A stretch of DNA of 24,895 nt from the NCBI GenBank assembly GCA_018224485.1, contig JAGTVE010000150.1, positions 1 through 24,895 on the forward strand. Reading direction: 5' to 3'. The translations under genes were made by a program, and so were the position numbers. Under the pieces are notes generated by a model that did not search any database, was not told the origin of the DNA, and was given only the letters and a program-made list of their open reading frames with translations. The DNA comes from Thioalkalivibrio sp. (GTDB taxonomy: Bacteria > Pseudomonadota > Gammaproteobacteria > Ectothiorhodospirales > Ectothiorhodospiraceae). Shown here one piece after another: positions 22,029 to 24,895 of this stretch; the first letter of the stretch is position 1, and the number at the start of each line of letters is the position of its first letter.

Positions 22029-23516
22029 ATGCGATTCTCGGTCACGACGTCCCCGATCGACAAACCCAAGGCAGGCCTGCGCGTGGTGGGGCTGTTTCAG
22101 AAACGCAAGCTGGGCCTTCACGGCGCGGGTCTCGACGAGGCACTGCAGGGCCGGCTGTCCGATGTGGTGAAGGCCGGAGAACTCGAGGGCGAAGCGGGCA
22201 CGACGCTGTTGATCCCGGCACCGGCAAAGGGTAGCGCCGCCACGGTGCTGGTGGGGCTGGGTCCAAAGAAGGACTTTGCCGCGAAGGCCGTGCGCAAGGC
22301 CTGCAAGGCGCTGGCCGGACTGGTGGTGGAGCGTCCGGCGAACACGATCGCGATCGCGGTCGAAGACCTGCTGCCATTGGAAGAGAACGTTGGCTGGCTG
22401 GTGCAGTCCCTGGTCTTCGCGATCGGGGATGCGGGCTACCGCTACACGGAGTGCAAGGGCAAGGAAGAGGTGAAGCCCGTCCGGCTGAAGCACGTGGTCC
22501 TTTGCGTGACTGAGGAGCAGGCGTCGGAGGCCGAGCGCGCCTGTGCGGAGGCGGAGGCCATCCTGGCCGGGGCGAACCACGCCCGTGACCTCGGCAATGC
22601 CCCGCCGAACGTGATCCACCCGGAGGCACTGGCCGATGCGGCCCGCGAACTCGCGGGCCGGCACAAGAAGCTGAAGACCACCGTGCTGGACGAAAAGGAG
22701 CTGAAGAAGCTGGGCGCGAACGCCATCCTCGCGGTCGGCCAGGGGTCGGAGCGCCCGCCGCGCCTGATCGCGCTCGAATACAGCGGTGCAGGAAAGGACG
22801 AGGCCCCGATCGTGCTAGTCGGCAAGGGCATCACCTTCGATACCGGAGGGATCTCGCTGAAGCCGGGCGAGGCGATGGACGAGATGAAGTACGACATGTG
22901 CGGCGCGGCGACGGTGCTCGGCGTGATGACGGCGGTCTGTGAGCTGAAGCTGCCGCTGAACGTGATCGGGGTGGTCACCAGCGCCGAGAACATGCCGGAC
23001 GGCCGCGCCTGCCGGCCCGGAGACATCATCACCACCCTGTCCGGTCAGACGGTGGAGATCCTGAATACCGATGCCGAGGGGCGGCTGGTGCTCTGCGACG
23101 CGCTGACCTGGGTCGAACGCTTCAAGCCGAAGGCCGTGATCGACATCGCGACCCTGACCGGCGCCTGCATCATCGCCCTGGGTCATCAGGCGAGCGCGGT
23201 ACTGGGCAACGACGATAAACTGGTGCAGGCGCTGAAGGAGGCCGGGAGCGCGACCTACGACCGCACCTGGGAACTGCCGCTCTGGGAGGAATATCAGGAG
23301 CAGCTGAAGAGCAATTTTGCGGACATGGCGAACATCGGTGGCCGACCGGCCGGGACGATCACGGCCGCCTGCTTTCTGTCCCGCTTCACCGAGAAATATC
23401 CGTGGGCGCACCTGGACATCGCCGGTATTGCCTGGAAGAGCGGCAAGGAAAAGGGGGCGACGGGCCGGCCCGTCCCGCTGCTGGTGCGCTACCTGCTGGA
23501 TCAGGTCAGCCGCTGA
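22029..23516 (+). CDS. pepA: Leucyl aminopeptidase PepA (M17 family)
   Basis: A 495-residue two-metal aminopeptidase that removes N-terminal residues; in E. coli it also binds DNA in Xer recombination and carAB control. The catalytic half has VGKGITFDTGGISLKP (Lys266), DEMKYDMCGAATVLG and the signature NTDAEGRLVL (346-355) with metal-binding Asp and Glu, then IDIATLTGACI. The N-terminal domain is Lys-rich. The open frame begins at 21960, but ATG 22029 is preceded by GAGG at 7-base spacing and gives MRFSVTTSP. A weak promoter (TTGATT at 21960, TAAGAT at 21985-21990, 19-base spacer) lies upstream. holC follows 29 bases later. Confidence 0.96.
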   Translation: MRFSVTTSPIDKPKAGLRVVGLFQKRKLGLHGAGLDEALQGRLSDVVKAGELEGEAGTTLLIPAPAKGSAATVLVGLGPKKDFAAKAVRKACKALAGLVVERPANTIAIAVEDLLPLEENVGWLVQSLVFAIGDAGYRYTECKGKEEVKPVRLKHVVLCVTEEQASEAERACAEAEAILAGANHARDLGNAPPNVIHPEALADAARELAGRHKKLKTTVLDEKELKKLGANAILAVGQGSERPPRLIALEYSGAGKDEAPIVLVGKGITFDTGGISLKPGEAMDEMKYDMCGAATVLGVMTAVCELKLPLNVIGVVTSAENMPDGRACRPGDIITTLSGQTVEILNTDAEGRLVLCDALTWVERFKPKAVIDIATLTGACIIALGHQASAVLGNDDKLVQALKEAGSATYDRTWELPLWEEYQEQLKSNFADMANIGGRPAGTITAACFLSRFTEKYPWAHLDIAGIAWKSGKEKGATGRPVPLLVRYLLDQVSR

Positions 23517-23545
23517 GTGCGCGCCGTGAAGCCGACGGCGGCCAC

Positions 23546-23971
23546 GTGACCCGCGTCACCTTCTACCTGCTGGCGAGTGCGGAGGACGGCGTCCGCCAGC
23601 GCTTCGCCTGCCGCCTCGCGCGCAAGGCGCACGGCCTCGGCCAGCGCGTGCACATCCATACCCCCGATGCCCGGACCACGCAGGAGCTGGACCGGCTGCT
23701 GTGGACCTTCGAGGACACGGCCTTCCTGCCCCACAGCACGGATGTCGACAACCCCGACAGCCCCGTGACCCTGCACGAGGCGGCATCGCCCCGCGAAGGC
23801 TGCGACGTGCTAATCAACCTTGCCGAGGCGGTACCCGGGTATTTCGGGCGCTTCCAGCGCATCGCGGACCTCGTCGGGGGCGATGAGGCCGCGCGCGCCC
23901 GGGGCCGCGAGCGCTACCGCTTCTTCCGGGAGCGCGGCTATCCGCTGGAACACCATGAGATCAATGACTGA
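23546..23971 (+). CDS. holC: DNA polymerase III chi subunit HolC
   Basis: A 141-residue protein starting at GTG 23546, which links the clamp loader to single-strand binding protein SSB during replication. It is recognised from VTFYLLASAEDGVRQRFACRLARKA split over residues 4-28, GQRVHIHTPD, LDRLLWTFEDTAFLPHS and CDVLINLAEAVP, which follow the HolC family order, and from its position after pepA. The Shine-Dalgarno is weak. In many gammaproteobacteria valS comes next; here a glutamine amidotransferase follows instead. Confidence 0.9.
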   Translation: MTRVTFYLLASAEDGVRQRFACRLARKAHGLGQRVHIHTPDARTTQELDRLLWTFEDTAFLPHSTDVDNPDSPVTLHEAASPREGCDVLINLAEAVPGYFGRFQRIADLVGGDEAARARGRERYRFFRERGYPLEHHEIND

Positions 23972-24033
23972 ATCCCGCAGCCGCCGTCAGCTCCGGGTGT
24001 GCCGGCCCGATCGCTGAACCGGAGGATATCCGC

Positions 24034-24729
24034 TTGCATCTCGCGATCCTCCAGCATGTCGCCCACGAGGGCCCGGCAGCGCTGCTCGAGTGGACCGGCG
24101 CGCGGGGTCATGACACGCGGATCTGGCCGCTGCACGCGGAACCGGTGCTGCCCGGATTGGACGATTTCGACGGCTTGATCGTGCTCGGGGGCGGCATGAG
24201 TGTGCACGACGGAGCGGCCCATCCCTGGCTGGAGCCCGAGCGGCAATTGATCCGCGGCGCCCTTGCATCCGGCAGGCCCGTGCTTGGCATCTGCCTCGGT
24301 GCGCAGCAGCTGGCGCACGCCCTGGGTGCAGAGGTCTTCCCGGGTGCTGAGCGCGAGGTCGGCTTCTGGCCGATCCGGCGGGTCGGTGCCGCGCTCCCGC
24401 TGCCTCCGGAGCTGCCGGTCTGTCACTGGCACGGCGACACCTTCGAGTTGCCTGCGGATGCCGAACTCCTCGCTTCGAGCCAGGCCTGCCGCAACCAGGT
24501 CTTCGTCACGACCGACGGTCTGAGCCTGGGGCTGCAGTGCCACCTGGAGGCCACGCCGGAGTGGGTCGACGCCTGCTGCACCCACGACGCCGACTACCTG
24601 GTGCCCGGCCGCTGGATGCAGGACGCGAGCCGCCTGCGCGCCGAGCGGAACGCCTACCCGAAGATGCACCGGGCCCTCCACGACCTGCTGGACGCCTTCA
24701 CCGCCGGCGCCCGTCCCGCGCAAGGCTAG
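24034..24729 (+). CDS. Class I glutamine amidotransferase domain protein (GuaA-like)
   Basis: A 231-residue stand-alone glutamine amidotransferase. The nucleophile is Cys87 in GICLGAQQLAHALG; His170 and Glu172 in LGLQCHLEATPEW complete the triad. LIVLGGGMSVHD and VCHWHGDTFELP are further family motifs. Such proteins release ammonia from glutamine or hydrolyse related gamma-glutamyl compounds; no synthetase domain or partner gene is adjacent, so the acceptor is unknown. The start is TTG 24034 with a strong GGAGGA 7-8 bases upstream. The gene lies 62 bases after holC on the same strand. Confidence 0.87.
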   Translation: MHLAILQHVAHEGPAALLEWTGARGHDTRIWPLHAEPVLPGLDDFDGLIVLGGGMSVHDGAAHPWLEPERQLIRGALASGRPVLGICLGAQQLAHALGAEVFPGAEREVGFWPIRRVGAALPLPPELPVCHWHGDTFELPADAELLASSQACRNQVFVTTDGLSLGLQCHLEATPEWVDACCTHDADYLVPGRWMQDASRLRAERNAYPKMHRALHDLLDAFTAGARPAQG

Positions 24730-24772
24730 TGGGCCATGCGGGCCGTGCCTCCCCGTGTCTGCCGGAGGCTGC

Positions 24773-24801
24773 ATAACAAAGGCCCCGGACGAGCCGGGGC
24801 C
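24773..24801 (-). terminator. Intrinsic terminator on the minus strand near the window end
   Basis: GGCCCCGG pairs with CCGGGGCC around a 5-base loop; on the minus strand TTTGTTAT follows. It would end a transcript entering from beyond the window or starting within 24802-24895. Confidence 0.65.
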
Positions 24802-24895
24802 AACCGCTTCACCGCCTGGAGGAGACTCCCTTGCCCCCTGTCACCACCTTCGCTGCCAGCGGGCCGAACCGGAAGGGGGAACATTCGTTTCACCC
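24773..24895 (-). ncRNA. Possible second CTCCTCC-type small RNA or leader (5' end outside window)
   Basis: Upstream of the terminator on the minus strand is CTCCTCC (24824-24818), 16 bases before the stem, compared with 21 bases in the candidate at 11593-11697. Both are followed by a T-run ending in TTAT/TTTAT. Further upstream is TTCCCCCTTCC (24880-24870), whose CCCCCT can pair with AGGGGG at 24838-24833. On the plus strand the same DNA reads GGAGGAG followed by a TTG-initiated frame running off the window, so it might equally be the ribosome-binding site of a plus-strand gene. Confidence 0.25.

Overview
The window is a chromosomal segment from a GC-rich gammaproteobacterium. The linked sets lptF-lptG divergent from pepA-holC, rplM-rpsI, metZ (direct sulfhydrylation), parC next to htpX, and REP-type repeats fit Chromatiales/Ectothiorhodospiraceae (Thioalkalivibrio-like). 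That placement is inference from gene content, not from a marker comparison. I see no prophage, CRISPR array, transposase or plasmid gene; this is mostly core housekeeping DNA, and the unusual signals lie in the intergenic regions and in a few altered genes.

Layout. 1-1401: the tail of a rhodanese-like protein on the + strand, convergent with an exported MBL-fold hydrolase whose reading frame is broken by one in-frame TAG after codon 54. 1664-4000 (+): folD, a cyclophilin with two plausible starts, and lpxH. 3961-6524 (-): metZ followed by glycerate 2-kinase, overlapping by 4 bp. 6525-6936: a metZ promoter, REP/BIME repeats, and a 56-bp direct repeat made of the tRNA-Gln 3' end plus its terminator, flanking a hairpin-rich insert. 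6937-7908 (-): rplM-rpsI-tRNA-Gln(CUG).

8044-11697 (-) is the most coherent regulatory module: a candidate C-rich small RNA, a membrane sensor kinase, an NtrC-family sigma54 activator, then a near-consensus sigma54 promoter with an IHF-like site and an upstream inverted repeat in front of a small exported DUF4168 protein. The inferred circuit is kinase to regulator to DUF4168 gene.

11811-17300: a YcbL-type MBL hydrolase (+), htpX (-) with a heat-shock-type promoter, parC (-), and a cardiolipin synthase starting at TTG (+). 17429-19676: a lipoprotein cytochrome c (-) and an exported coiled-coil LysM protein (+) built from duplications that keep the heptad register. 19729-24729: lptG/lptF (-), whose ribosome-binding region is folded into a hairpin, divergent from pepA-holC and a class I glutamine amidotransferase (+). 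The window ends in a second minus-strand terminator preceded by the same CTCCTCC motif as the candidate small RNA.

Most other long open frames are antisense shadows caused by high GC content and were left out.
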